64,000 bases of DNA from an uncultured Pseudomonadota bacterium (GCA_903825645.1 CAIKBL010000087.1:1-64000); one strand, 5' to 3'. Positions 26,080 through 34,899 are shown, numbered from the stretch's first letter. Notes: generated by a model not told the origin, from the sequence alone. Program-made: numbers and translations.

Positions 26080-27024
26080 TTAGAAATCCAGCACGATGGG
26101 GCTGTAAACCGGATCGTGATAAGTGAGGGCAATCGCCTCGGCGAATGCAGTGGGCGTGACACCAAAGATGCCCGGCCAATCGATTACTTCAAAATCGTCG
26201 CGTGCCACCAATGCTGCCAGTTGTTGTGTCGTGAACGGGGGATTTCGATCAAACACGGCCCAGATGGCCAAAAGGGCATGAAACAGCCAGTACGGAATAG
26301 GGAGGATCACGGCGCGGGAACCGATGGCATGCCGGATTTGGCGAATGATATCGATGTAATCGACGTGCTCATGGCCGGAGATGTTGAAGGCACCGGTGAG
26401 CCGATTTTCTATGCAGCTGGTGATGATATTGCAGAAGTCGCCGGCGTACAGGGGTTGGCGCATATAGCGGCCATGACCGGGAATAGGGAATACCGGCGCT
26501 CTCCGCATAAAACGCGAAAGCCAGCCTAAGTGTTTGCGGTCAAACCAGCCGAACATCAGCGTGGGGCGCAGGATGACATGGGGGATCCCACAATCCATTG
26601 CCATACGTTCTTGCGCCTTCTTGGTGTTGGTATACCAGTCGTTGGCGACCGATTCGACCACCGAGGAGCTGATGTGCACAAGATAGGAAACGCCATTCTT
26701 TTTCATTGCGTCGAGGACGCGTCGGCTCGAGTCGAGGTTGTTGCGCTCGAATTGGTTTACGTCATTACCTCCGATTTGCGCCTGCAGCATCACTACCGCT
26801 TCGGCACCGGAAAGGCGCTTTTCCCATTCGCCATGACTGGCCAGATCAGCATATTCCGCCACGATCTCGGGATGCATTCTGCGCAGAATTTCCAAGTTCG
26901 TGCGGTGTTTGTCGAGCACCACAAGGTTCGAGTACCCCTGCTCCTTCAGCAGGGCGACCAAATTCTGACCTACCAGTCCGGCTCCGCCCGGCAACACGAT
27001 ACGAGCGCTTTTAGTTCTTTCCAT
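26080..27024 (-). CDS. NAD-dependent epimerase/dehydratase family protein
   Basis: An extended short-chain dehydrogenase of 314 residues. The nucleotide motif is [20 protein letters not shown], with [11 protein letters not shown] after it. The catalytic YTNTK is preceded by HISSSVVE. The middle carries [20 protein letters not shown] and [13 protein letters not shown]. Members modify nucleotide- or lipid-linked sugars. It lies 21 nt after the DprE2-like gene, in the same operon. The C-terminal [12 protein letters not shown] is hydrophobic and might contact the membrane. Confidence 0.8.
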   Translation of the reverse strand: MERTKSARIVLPGGAGLVGQNLVALLKEQGYSNLVVLDKHRTNLEILRRMHPEIVAEYADLASHGEWEKRLSGAEAVVMLQAQIGGNDVNQFERNNLDSSRRVLDAMKKNGVSYLVHISSSVVESVANDWYTNTKKAQERMAMDCGIPHVILRPTLMFGWFDRKHLGWLSRFMRRAPVFPIPGHGRYMRQPLYAGDFCNIITSCIENRLTGAFNISGHEHVDYIDIIRQIRHAIGSRAVILPIPYWLFHALLAIWAVFDRNPPFTTQQLAALVARDDFEVIDWPGIFGVTPTAFAEAIALTYHDPVYSPIVLDF

Positions 27025-27045
27025 TTCAGCTAATCCTGACGACCA

Positions 27046-27783
27046 TCACAGGCCGAGCCGCTTGAAGATAGACCCTGGGATATGGATGGTGATCAGCATG
27101 ATTAAGCGCCAGAACCCAGGGGTGTACAGGGTATCGCGCCGTTTCTCAACCGCGCGCACGATGTCTCGCCCCACCTTTTCAGGAGTTGCTATCAGCAGCT
27201 TGGGCAGTGTCAGACGCTGAGTCATCGGGGTGTCGACGAACCCCGGTTTGATCGTTAGAACGTGCACGCCAGATTTCGATAAACGAGCACGGAGACCGCT
27301 GCAAAACGTTGTTACTGCCCCCTTGGCGGCGCCATAGAGATAATTCGAAGGGCGCCCGCGATCACCAGCTACCGAGGAAATCACTGCGATGCAGCCTGAT
27401 TTCTGCGCTTCCATACGGTTAGCCAAGTCCGTCAGGAGCGCGATGACACTCAATCCGTTGTTGGTGAATTCCTGTACTGCTACCTTTGGGTCTTGCTGGC
27501 ACGCGGCCTGATCGGGCAAGGTGCCATGGGCAATGAGTGCGATATCGATCCAGCCTATGCTTGCACAACAAGCGTCCAGCATATCAGCGACACCATCTAA
27601 CTCGTTCAGGTCGAGAATGTACTGGTGAACTGATGCGCCTCGTGCCGCCAGATCAAACCCTACCTGATCCAGTTTTTCCGCCGAACGCCCGACCAAGTAA
27701 AAACGGACTCCCGGATCGGCCCAGCGACGCATACAAGCGTTGGCGATAGCCGAAGTAGCTCCAATGACGAGAATATTTGGCAT
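27046..27783 (-). CDS. Short-chain dehydrogenase, DprE2-like
   Basis: A classical SDR of 245 residues. The cofactor motif is ILVIGATSAIANACMRRWAD, then YLVGRSAEKL, IALIAHGTLPDQ, catalytic Ser in AVISSVAGDRGRPSNYLYGA with the Tyr and Lys of YGAAK, and TIKPGFVDTPMT. The form with GATSAIA and VGRS resembles mycobacterial DprE2, which with DprE1 epimerises decaprenyl-phosphoryl ribose to arabinose. The DprE1-like gene lies two genes upstream. The C-terminal ending MLITIHIPGSIFKRLGL is hydrophobic, as in DprE2. Chemistry is inferred from the partner genes. Confidence 0.78.
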   Translation of the reverse strand: MPNILVIGATSAIANACMRRWADPGVRFYLVGRSAEKLDQVGFDLAARGASVHQYILDLNELDGVADMLDACCASIGWIDIALIAHGTLPDQAACQQDPKVAVQEFTNNGLSVIALLTDLANRMEAQKSGCIAVISSVAGDRGRPSNYLYGAAKGAVTTFCSGLRARLSKSGVHVLTIKPGFVDTPMTQRLTLPKLLIATPEKVGRDIVRAVEKRRDTLYTPGFWRLIMLITIHIPGSIFKRLGL

Positions 27784-27881
27784 TTCAACCGCCCTAGTGG
27801 AACGTCGGAGACCGATGTCGATGTCCGAGCGATCCGGCTTCCGGGTCGAAATAAAGAGAAACTAGGCTACTAGGCATTTTC

Positions 27882-29546
27882 TTACTCCAAACAGTAGAGA
27901 TGAAGACTGGTGGTATCTAACGTAGCTTGAGTGTCATCCGGGACTATTTTGTAGCGCAGCGGACGTTTTGCGTACCTGGTTAAAAATGCAAACTGCATGG
28001 AGGTAATACCTGCGGGAAAATAGCGTTCATAGCCTTCCCAGGGCGTTGCGCCCCAGATAACGGTCACTTTCGACGATTTCGACGATTGATAGACATGAAC
28101 ACTGAATTCCAAGTCAGTTGCACGAGCGTTGCGGCAGCGATTGAAAGCGTCTTCGACATAGGTGACGTGGCGACATATTGGTGTCTTCGATATCGGAGTA
28201 CCTTGGGCACACTCCGAGGTATCAGTTATTTTAAAGTCATGCTGACCCAGGGATAGGAGCCTCGAGTGCTGACGCCATCGTTCGCCGATCGAGCTTGGTT
28301 CCAGTATTAGGGGCTGCCCGGACCCAATGGGTACGGAAACACGATGGCCGCCCTCGGCGAGTAAGGCATAGGCCTGAAAGTGAAGATTGTCTCGTTCGAC
28401 CTTAACCCAAAGTAATAAAAATAGCGGTACTAGGATCGCGGGTGCTAAAAGCCGCTTCACGTTGTGGCCGTTAGCCAAAGCGACGCTCAAAAAAGCAACG
28501 ATTGAATACGGCACCAAGAAATATCTAGCGTCACGGCTTAGCGGGCCGATAGCCGGCAGATTATTGTGGCCCTTGAATAACCCGGCGCCGAGGATGATAC
28601 CTGCTGTCAATAGCATCAACGCTACCGATCTGGGGTTAAGTCGATTCGTCTGGATGTTGCCGCGAGCTTCATCGACTAAGGCGAACATCAGTTGGTATAG
28701 AAAAGTCAGCCAGAATATTATGGAAAGAGAGACTACGCTCGGTCCATGGCCACCGAAAAATACCGTTCTATCAATAATGCCTACCCAATCCCCAATTCCC
28801 CCCGTGCTGCTGGGCAGGGGAGTCATCGTGTCATCGATCTGCTTGGGCAATGTGCTCGAGAAATTCACCACGATAGTCAGTAGCTGCAGCGCGCTACCGA
28901 TGCTGAAAGCTAAGTAGCCATGGCGGAATCGCTGCCAGTCACGGAAGATGGCAAGACGTAACGCGATGACGGGACTCAGTAAGACAGAAAACGGACCACT
29001 CAACGACAGCATTAAGAGTAGCAAAAATTCCGAAAAGGTCCGCTCGCGTGGACAGGGGATGCAGACGATTAAAACGAGCGCAATTGCGAGAAACCACTGA
29101 GAGTTTGTTAGATTGAAGAAGGGTTCACCTATGCTAGGTTGAGCCGCGATCAAGAAGCTGACGAGGATGCTTCCCATGATGCCAAAGTGAAGCGAACTCA
29201 GGCGACGCACCATCACATACAGCATGAGGCAATAAGCTACGACCCAGCCTACAAAAAATACGCGAGGTGCCACTCCTAGTGGCAGATAAGACGTCAAGAG
29301 CGCGACCATTCTGGGAAAAAAATGGAGATATCCGGCGTATGGCTGCCACAGTGATTTGAATCCCATGCTCAAAGCTGCGCCGAGAAATATCGAGCCGTCT
29401 TCATACGCCAGACAGTTATCTACGAAGAACTTCAAAGAAAAAGAAGGGTTTATTCGCAGCCTTAAGACAATAAAAGAGATCGAAAGCGCCGCTAGAAACG
29501 AGCCGGATATTCCAGAATCGACGCGGCACCGACTTCTAGATGTCAC
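27882..29546 (-). CDS. Polytopic membrane protein, possible GT-C glycosyltransferase
   Basis: A 554-residue protein with about ten hydrophobic segments in the first 390 residues, then a soluble, probably periplasmic C-terminal domain of about 160. It starts at a GTG three bases after the stop of the 80-codon gene. An acidic YEDGSIFLGAA in the first loop (about 48-58) is where GT-C enzymes keep catalytic Asp/Glu. The topology and its place among polyprenyl-phosphate-sugar genes suggest an enzyme that uses the lipid-linked sugar on the periplasmic face. I recognise no named family, so this is inference. Confidence 0.65.
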   Translation of the reverse strand: MTSRSRCRVDSGISGSFLAALSISFIVLRLRINPSFSLKFFVDNCLAYEDGSIFLGAALSMGFKSLWQPYAGYLHFFPRMVALLTSYLPLGVAPRVFFVGWVVAYCLMLYVMVRRLSSLHFGIMGSILVSFLIAAQPSIGEPFFNLTNSQWFLAIALVLIVCIPCPRERTFSEFLLLLMLSLSGPFSVLLSPVIALRLAIFRDWQRFRHGYLAFSIGSALQLLTIVVNFSSTLPKQIDDTMTPLPSSTGGIGDWVGIIDRTVFFGGHGPSVVSLSIIFWLTFLYQLMFALVDEARGNIQTNRLNPRSVALMLLTAGIILGAGLFKGHNNLPAIGPLSRDARYFLVPYSIVAFLSVALANGHNVKRLLAPAILVPLFLLLWVKVERDNLHFQAYALLAEGGHRVSVPIGSGQPLILEPSSIGERWRQHSRLLSLGQHDFKITDTSECAQGTPISKTPICRHVTYVEDAFNRCRNARATDLEFSVHVYQSSKSSKVTVIWGATPWEGYERYFPAGITSMQFAFLTRYAKRPLRYKIVPDDTQATLDTTSLHLYCLE

Positions 29547-29549
29547 GGT

Positions 29550-29792
29550 TTAGTTCCCCGAATCCTGAAATGGGACAATAAAGGAGGATGCATTAGTCTC
29601 TCGCCAAAAGGCATCAAGCCCGTCATCGGAAGGCCGAAATCTAAGGACGTCAATGTCAGCATGGCCGCCACTGAGAGAGTGAGTGCTCAAAAGAATTCTC
29701 CTATCGCTGCTATCGTAGAGTGCGCGATTAACATAGGTCGCTCGCGGGCTAAGTGTCGGCTTAAAAAATGACTTGAAAAGAAAGTCACGCAT
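29550..29792 (-). CDS. Small protein of unknown function between DprE1-like and membrane protein genes
   Basis: Eighty codons beginning MRDFLFKSFFKPTLSPRATY. The ATG lies inside the end of the DprE1-like gene (8-nt overlap), and the stop is 3 nt before the next GTG. Such packing argues that it is really translated. No signal peptide or membrane helix is evident. It contains RRILLSTHSLSGGHADIDVL and is fairly polar. It resembles nothing I know. Confidence 0.5.
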   Translation of the reverse strand: MRDFLFKSFFKPTLSPRATYVNRALYDSSDRRILLSTHSLSGGHADIDVLRFRPSDDGLDAFWRETNASSFIVPFQDSGN

Positions 29793-31104
29793 GCGTTGCT
29801 CTTCTCCAGAATCTGGAGGATATGACAGGATCTCGGAGTGCTTCGAGGCGCTCCCATCCCGGGTAGGATGCCTGAAAATCAGATCCGCTCATATGTGCGT
29901 CCTTGGCCGGGTAAAGCCGCCCCCCAGCCTCACGCACGATGGCGTCAAGTTTTGCGAACAGATTTGCCGTCTTTTCGGCCTGATGAGGGAAATCCAAGGC
30001 TAGCGTCGCTCCAGGTAGCGGAAACGAGAGCAGCCCTGGCGATGCCACTTTACCAAAGCGCTTCAGTACCGCCAGGCAGGAGCCACTATGCGTAGCCGCT
30101 ATGGCGCCGAGTAACTCCCGAATTGCCGCCGCGGCGCTGGCATCCGGAATTGCGCATTGGTATTGCTGGAATCCGATTGGCCCATAGATTCGGTTCCAGT
30201 TCAGGAGACGGTCCAGAGGATAGAAAAATGGATCATAGTCGACCCGAATGTCGTGACGGTTGGCGCGGTGCATCCCGTAATAGACTTTATTCAAAAGCCG
30301 CAAGGACAGTCGATTGATCATGGAAACCGGCGGTGTGAAGGGGACACGAAGCTCCGACACATTTGCCAATGTGAGCGGTCCTTCCTCAGCGTGATTTCCC
30401 GCCAGATAAATGCCGCGTCCAGCGGACTTCCCTTTTGCCAGACAATCGATCCAAGACGCGACGAACTCGTACTTCGAGTCCAGTTCGACCGAGAGGTCGA
30501 AAAACGCGTCCAAGCTTCCGAAGCGTATTTGGGTAGTCTCAATCAGGCTGGATTTTATCGGGGTCAGTTGCAATTCCACCCAGTCGACGATGCCGGTCAG
30601 ACCCAGTCCCCCGATGGTTGCCGCATACAGTTCGGCGTTCTCGTGTCGAGCGCAGGTGAGTTGGCCGCGATCGCTTCTGAATAGGCCGAAGCGCGGCACA
30701 TGACAGCCAAAAGTGCCTCTGATGTGGTGGTTCTTGCCATGCACATCGTTAGCCAGGGCCCCACCGAGGGTAACGAATTTAGTTCCTGGGGTGACCGGAA
30801 GAAACCATCCCTTGGGAATAGAGATCGCTAGAATTTCGCCTAGGGTGACCCCGGCCTCGGCTCGAATGAGACCGGTGTCCCAGTTGGCGGCGATGAGCCG
30901 GTTGAGCGCACGCATGTGCAGTACATGGCCGCTTGCCGCCAGGCAACTGTCGCCGTAAGAGCGTCCGTTGCCGAAGGCCAGGAGCGTGCCGTGTTGTGTG
31001 GCCATGTCCGTCACCGCTTGTTGAATGTCCCCACGCCAGTGGCATGGCGTACCGCTTTGTGGGTAAGGGGGGTAATTCCCCCACGAAGTCAGCGTCGCGT
31101 TCAT
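29785..31104 (-). CDS. FAD-linked oxidoreductase, DprE1-like (decaprenylphosphoryl-ribose 2-oxidase type)
   Basis: A 439-residue flavoprotein of the FAD_binding_4 / D-arabinono-lactone oxidase superfamily. FAD-binding segments: LAFGNGRSYGDSCLAASG, GEILAISIPKGWFLPVTPGT, LGGALANDVHGKNHHIRGTF, and ELYAATIGGLGLTGIVDWVE. DprE1 oxidises the 2-hydroxyl of polyprenyl-phosphoryl-ribose, and DprE2 then reduces the ketone to give the arabinose epimer. The start overlaps the HAD-UbiA stop (ATGA at 31101-31104), so the oxidase follows directly the enzyme expected to make its lipid substrate. Whether the sugar is ribose/arabinose cannot be proved from sequence. Confidence 0.82.
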   Translation of the reverse strand: MNATLTSWGNYPPYPQSGTPCHWRGDIQQAVTDMATQHGTLLAFGNGRSYGDSCLAASGHVLHMRALNRLIAANWDTGLIRAEAGVTLGEILAISIPKGWFLPVTPGTKFVTLGGALANDVHGKNHHIRGTFGCHVPRFGLFRSDRGQLTCARHENAELYAATIGGLGLTGIVDWVELQLTPIKSSLIETTQIRFGSLDAFFDLSVELDSKYEFVASWIDCLAKGKSAGRGIYLAGNHAEEGPLTLANVSELRVPFTPPVSMINRLSLRLLNKVYYGMHRANRHDIRVDYDPFFYPLDRLLNWNRIYGPIGFQQYQCAIPDASAAAAIRELLGAIAATHSGSCLAVLKRFGKVASPGLLSFPLPGATLALDFPHQAEKTANLFAKLDAIVREAGGRLYPAKDAHMSGSDFQASYPGWERLEALRDPVISSRFWRRATHA

Positions 31105-32528
31105 GAGGCGGCCCAGAAGACGATGGCGAACAAAATCGCAATGATCAGACTATTGCGGTCTTTCATCGCAAAGACCACGGGATCCTCGTGCATCCAGCCA
31201 CGGTGCGTGACCATCCAGATCCGGGTAACCCAATAAAGCAACAGCGGACAAGCGAGCCAGATCACTTGGGGATGACGATACAGTGCCAAGGTGCTCCTGT
31301 CCTGGATATAGAGCGCTAAAACCATGACGGAGAGGAGGCCAGAGGCGGTTCCCAGCGAAGCAATCATTTCTAGATCGGCCGGGTAGTAGCCGCGTCCAGG
31401 CGTAACCTCATTTTTTCCTTCGGTGCGCGCTTCACGCAATTCCGCGTAACGCTTGACTAAAGCCAGACTGAGGAAGAGGAACATGGAAAAGGCAAGCATC
31501 CAAAAGGTCAGCACAACATCGAATGCAAATACCCCGGCGACGATTCGCATGGTATAGAGCATGGCCAGCGTGATGACGTCTACTGTCATGATTCGTTTCA
31601 GTACCAGGGAATAAGCTAACGTCAAAGCGTAATAGCACGTCAACGCGAGCGTGAATTCCCGGGGGAGTAGCCAGGTGGCGCCGGCGAACCCGCCCATCAG
31701 AAGCGCCGGGCACACCAGTAGAGCGGCTTTAATCGAAACGGTGCCGGCGGCGAGGGGGCGCGTGCGCTTGGTGCTATGTTGGCGGTCATCTTCTAGGTCA
31801 AGGAGATCGTTTAGTAGATAGACGCTGGAAGCGCACAGACCAAAAACAAAGAAAGCCAACAGACCCCTGATTAATAAATCAGGGTGGGAGATCTGGTGCG
31901 ATGCCAGCAGGGGCACGAAGATCAGCAAATTTTTCAACCACTGATGTGCGCGCAGTTGCTTGAGCCAAGGGCGCCAAGGGTCGGACGGGGAGGACCGAAT
32001 CACGCGCGCGACATTACCCAGCCGAGTGGCCCTTGCTTCGACACCCAGTTCGGGATTGACGAGATAGGCATGCCGAGCCGCTTGCCAGACTGCCAAATCG
32101 TCTGCCGAATTCCCCAGGTAGTCGAAGCCCTTTTCGCCGTATTCACGGACCAACAGGTCGCGTTTGGCACGGGCTGAAAGGTTGATATCGCCGTGTGTGG
32201 CCAGCACGCGCTCGAAGAGTCCGAGGTGACGAGCGATTTCGTCCGCGTACCGCTGGGGGCTGGCGGTTGCCAGAATCAGACTGCGGCCCTCGGCCTTTGC
32301 TTGTCGCAGGAAGGCAATGACGCCTTCATTGAAAGGCAGCGACGGGATATCGAGCGCGATCTCCGAAGCAAGACGCGTCTTAAGCGTCGCCTTACCTGAG
32401 AGGAGCCACTTGAGTGGCATTAGACTGCGCGCGGGGTGACGTCGGATAAAGGCGAAACCAGACTCGACTAGCAAATCCGAACGCAGCAAGGTCCCGTCGA
32501 GATCAACGACTAGCGGTGGCGTGTTCAA
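31101..32528 (-). CDS. HAD phosphatase fused to UbiA-family prenyltransferase (polyprenyl-phosphate phosphoribosyltransferase-like)
   Basis: Two domains in 475 residues. The first about 190 are a HAD hydrolase, with VVDLDGTLLRSDLL, LATASPQRYADEIARHL and GFDYLGNSADDLAVW. The rest is a UbiA-type membrane transferase, with LRAHQWLKNLLIFVPLL, the first Asp motif in YLLNDLLDLEDDRQH, STKRTRPLAAGTVS, a second region TVDVITLAMLYTMRIVAG, and about eight helices. In Mycobacterium the equivalent steps (Rv3806c transferase and Rv3807c phosphatase) make decaprenylphosphoryl-ribose. Here they are one chain. The frame begins at a TTG (32526-32528), 4 nt after the stop of an 18-codon ORF that has a very good Shine-Dalgarno site. 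Confidence 0.83.
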   Translation of the reverse strand: MNTPPLVVDLDGTLLRSDLLVESGFAFIRRHPARSLMPLKWLLSGKATLKTRLASEIALDIPSLPFNEGVIAFLRQAKAEGRSLILATASPQRYADEIARHLGLFERVLATHGDINLSARAKRDLLVREYGEKGFDYLGNSADDLAVWQAARHAYLVNPELGVEARATRLGNVARVIRSSPSDPWRPWLKQLRAHQWLKNLLIFVPLLASHQISHPDLLIRGLLAFFVFGLCASSVYLLNDLLDLEDDRQHSTKRTRPLAAGTVSIKAALLVCPALLMGGFAGATWLLPREFTLALTCYYALTLAYSLVLKRIMTVDVITLAMLYTMRIVAGVFAFDVVLTFWMLAFSMFLFLSLALVKRYAELREARTEGKNEVTPGRGYYPADLEMIASLGTASGLLSVMVLALYIQDRSTLALYRHPQVIWLACPLLLYWVTRIWMVTHRGWMHEDPVVFAMKDRNSLIIAILFAIVFWAAS

Positions 32529-32532
32529 TACT

Positions 32533-32589
32533 TCAGCGGGTCCGTCGTGACGAACGACTTCGTGTAGAGGACAGGGAAACCACGGACAT
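32533..32589 (-). CDS. Possible 18-codon leader peptide upstream of the HAD-UbiA gene
   Basis: An ATG at 32589 is preceded by CAGGAGTAAAATTC, an excellent ribosome-binding site with good spacing. The frame reads MSVVSLSSTRSRSSRRTR and stops at 32533, 4 nt before the TTG start of the HAD-UbiA gene. Either it is a leader whose translation feeds the weak TTG start, or a one-base lesion has split the true N-terminus from the gene. Confidence 0.35.
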   Translation of the reverse strand: MSVVSLSSTRSRSSRRTR

Positions 32590-32900
32590 GAATTTTACTC
32601 CTGTAATGGGTGGGGTTTCTTCAATAAGGCGTGGGGATGTAGCACAGCGCAAGTTGTCGGCCGCGATCGTGCTTGTCTTGATGTTGGGGGTGATGCGGCG
32701 TCCGACGTCAGGCGGAACAGCGGTCCGACGACCGCTTCGATCTCTGAAGCGACAGCTTTCGGGGTATCTAGCATGACCAACGCGTAGACGCAGAATCGTT
32801 GCCAGCGACGATTCGGGTTCTTAGCCGATATTTAGGTGACGCGTGTGGTCAGCGCCGACCCGGTTACCCCCCTGGGGCACCGGAAGTGCGCGTCAGAACC
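32590..32900. other. Intergenic stretch upstream of the polyprenyl-sugar operon
   Basis: About 310 bases with short overlapping frames on both strands and no recognisable protein or RNA. It probably holds the promoter of the minus-strand operon, but I could not identify -10/-35 elements with confidence. Confidence 0.35.
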
Positions 32901-33170
32901 CAAAGGCCGACAGCACGCACTGGCCCGTCAGATGATCGATGTGGATCCTCATAGGGTGGTCGGGGGCCAAGTGCGCCCAGGAGAACTTATTGGTTACAAC
33001 CTCGGCAATTTCGGTTTGGATTGAATTTTTACCGCCCACCCCGACAGGTACCGACTGGGTGCCGCAGGCGACGGTTGGGCTTTATTATATGCAATAAAGT
33101 GGCGAATATGGGGCTTAAAAGGGAGCGCTACCCGGTGCCCTGTGGACGCAAAAGAGACCCAAAAGAGGAC
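32901..33170 (+). pseudogene. Decayed 3' fragment of a capA-like gene
   Basis: The frame reads GRQHALARQMIDVDPHRVVG, then GYNLGNFGLD. The capA gene at 20916-21884 reads ARQRALARLMIDAGADMVVG and YSLGNFIFDG. Further on, in another frame, VPCGRKRDPKEDRAPV parallels its MPCGRKGDSVPRICSP end. Stops and shifts make it non-functional. It ends about 150 nt before the aldehyde dehydrogenase. Confidence 0.6.
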
Positions 33171-33319
33171 CGAGCTCCCGTGTGTACAGGGTTTTGGGGG
33201 ATGCACGGGGCAAGCGAAGGACGAGGTCGGCGCAGGGTGATTATAATGGGCGCCGTTTTCGTGCGCAGGTCGGGCCGTACTGTTGCGCCGACCTTACTGA
33301 ACCCAACAAGGAAAATACT

Positions 33320-34750
33320 ATGAAAAGTTGTCTCAAGTTCTATATCAATGGCGAGTGGGTCGATCCGAGCGTGCCGAAGCCTTTCGATGTGATCAATCCG
33401 GCGACGGAGCAGGTCATCGGCCAGATCATGATGGGCAACCAGCAGGATGTGGACAAGGCGGTCGCGGCGGCTAAGGCCGCGTTCCCGAGTTTTTCGCGGA
33501 CTACGCGGCAAGAACGTATAGATCTGCTCGAAGCCATCATCGCCGCTTACAAGAAGCGCTACAGCGAAATGGCAGAGACGATTTCCGAAGAGATGGGCGC
33601 GCCGATGTCGCTCAGCAAAGCGGCGCAGGCGGCCATGGGGCCGGCGCACTTGGCGACCGCAGTGGAAATCCTCAAGCACTATGCATTTGAAACCCAGCAA
33701 GGCAACGTAACGCTGCGCCGTGAGCCGATCGGCGTCTGCGGGTTCATCACGCCCTGGAACTGGCCGATTAACCAGATCGCCTGCAAGGTGGTACCGGCCC
33801 TCGCCGCGGGATGCACGATGGTGCTGAAGCCCAGCGAAGTCGCGCCGCTGAATGCGGCGATTTTGGCGGAAATTCTTCACGAAGCAGGCGTGCCCCGTGG
33901 CGTCTTCAACCTGGTCAACGGGGATGGCCCGACGGTGGGTGCCGCGCTCTCGAGTCATCCGGATGTCGACATGATGTCTTTTACGGGCTCTACCCGTGCG
34001 GGCATTCAGGTCGCTAAGGCGGCCGCGGATACGGTCAAGCGCGTGTCCCAGGAACTGGGCGGCAAGTCGGCGAACATTATTCTCGATGATGCAGATTTCG
34101 AGACCGCGATTACGCGGGGGGTACAACACCTGTGCCAAAACTCCGGACAATCCTGTAACGCGCCGACGCGCATGCTGGTCCCGGCGGCTCGCCATGACGA
34201 AGCCGTGGCCATCGCGAAAGCGGCGGCGGCGAAGGTTATCGTGGGCGATCCGAAGTCGGACGCGACCACCATTGGGCCGGTCGTGAGCAAGGTGCAGTTC
34301 GACAAGATTCAGCACCTCATTAACGAAGGCATCAAGGAAGGGGCACAGCTAGTCTGTGGCGGTCTTGGCCTGCCAGAAGGCTTGACGCACGGGTATTACG
34401 TGAAGCCGACGATTTTCGCGCAGGTGAATAACCAGATGACGATTGCACGGGAAGAAGTGTTCGGGCCAGTGCTGGCGATCATTCCGTACAAGGATGACGA
34501 GGATGCCATCGCGATTGCGAACGACACGGTCTACGGGCTGTCGGGCTATGTGTCGGGTACTGATCCCGTGCGTCTGCAAAATGTGGCCAGCCGGTTACGC
34601 GCCGGTAACGTGCACGTCAACGGCGCGGGTCTCGACTTCAAGGCACCCTTCGGCGGCTATAAGCAGTCGGGTAATGGCCGCGAATGGGGTGAGCTCGGGA
34701 TGGAAGAGTTCCTCGAAGTCAAAGCGGTGATGAACGTCGCCGCGGCCTGA
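33320..34750 (+). CDS. NAD(P)-dependent aldehyde dehydrogenase
   Basis: A 476-residue ALDH-superfamily enzyme that oxidises an aldehyde to its acid. The ATG at 33320 (MKSCLKFYINGEW) has AAGGA upstream; the frame extends earlier but only over non-family residues. Cofactor-fold motifs GFITPWNWPINQIACKVVPA and LKPSEVAPL, SFTGSTRAGIQV, the general base Glu in SQELGGKSANIIL (about residue 244), and the nucleophile Cys in NSGQSCNAPTRM (about 279). C-terminal KAPFGGYKQSGNGREWG is typical. A TATAAT at 33242-33247 is a candidate -10, but no -35 is evident. Convergent with the crotonase gene. Substrate unknown. Confidence 0.9.
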   Translation: MKSCLKFYINGEWVDPSVPKPFDVINPATEQVIGQIMMGNQQDVDKAVAAAKAAFPSFSRTTRQERIDLLEAIIAAYKKRYSEMAETISEEMGAPMSLSKAAQAAMGPAHLATAVEILKHYAFETQQGNVTLRREPIGVCGFITPWNWPINQIACKVVPALAAGCTMVLKPSEVAPLNAAILAEILHEAGVPRGVFNLVNGDGPTVGAALSSHPDVDMMSFTGSTRAGIQVAKAAADTVKRVSQELGGKSANIILDDADFETAITRGVQHLCQNSGQSCNAPTRMLVPAARHDEAVAIAKAAAAKVIVGDPKSDATTIGPVVSKVQFDKIQHLINEGIKEGAQLVCGGLGLPEGLTHGYYVKPTIFAQVNNQMTIAREEVFGPVLAIIPYKDDEDAIAIANDTVYGLSGYVSGTDPVRLQNVASRLRAGNVHVNGAGLDFKAPFGGYKQSGNGREWGELGMEEFLEVKAVMNVAAA

Positions 34751-34769
34751 CGTTTAGTCGGGCGAGCCG

Positions 34770-34839
34770 CCGCGCCGCTTTGGCGCGGTGTTGCGCGTCG
34801 TTTTCGAGTGTCCCCGGGGCGCTTTACGGCGCCCCGGGG
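34770..34839. terminator. Two GC-rich hairpins between convergent genes
   Basis: CCGCGCC (34770-34776) pairs with GGCGCGG (34782-34788). Further on, an 11-pair stem CCCCGGGGCGC (34812-34822) pairs with GCGCCCCGGGG (34829-34839). They lie between the convergent aldehyde dehydrogenase and crotonase genes. Neither has a clear T-tract, so they may act as bidirectional transcription barriers rather than textbook intrinsic terminators. Confidence 0.5.
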
Positions 34840-34899
34840 AGCGCGGGCACGTCGGTCACGACGCGCTGAATCTGATGTGCCGTCCCGGCTCATCCGGCG

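Noticed and set aside
33128-34315. A 395-codon minus frame opposite the aldehyde dehydrogenase
   Set aside because: Arg- and His-rich with no motif, fully opposite a clear enzyme. It is an antisense shadow created by codon bias.
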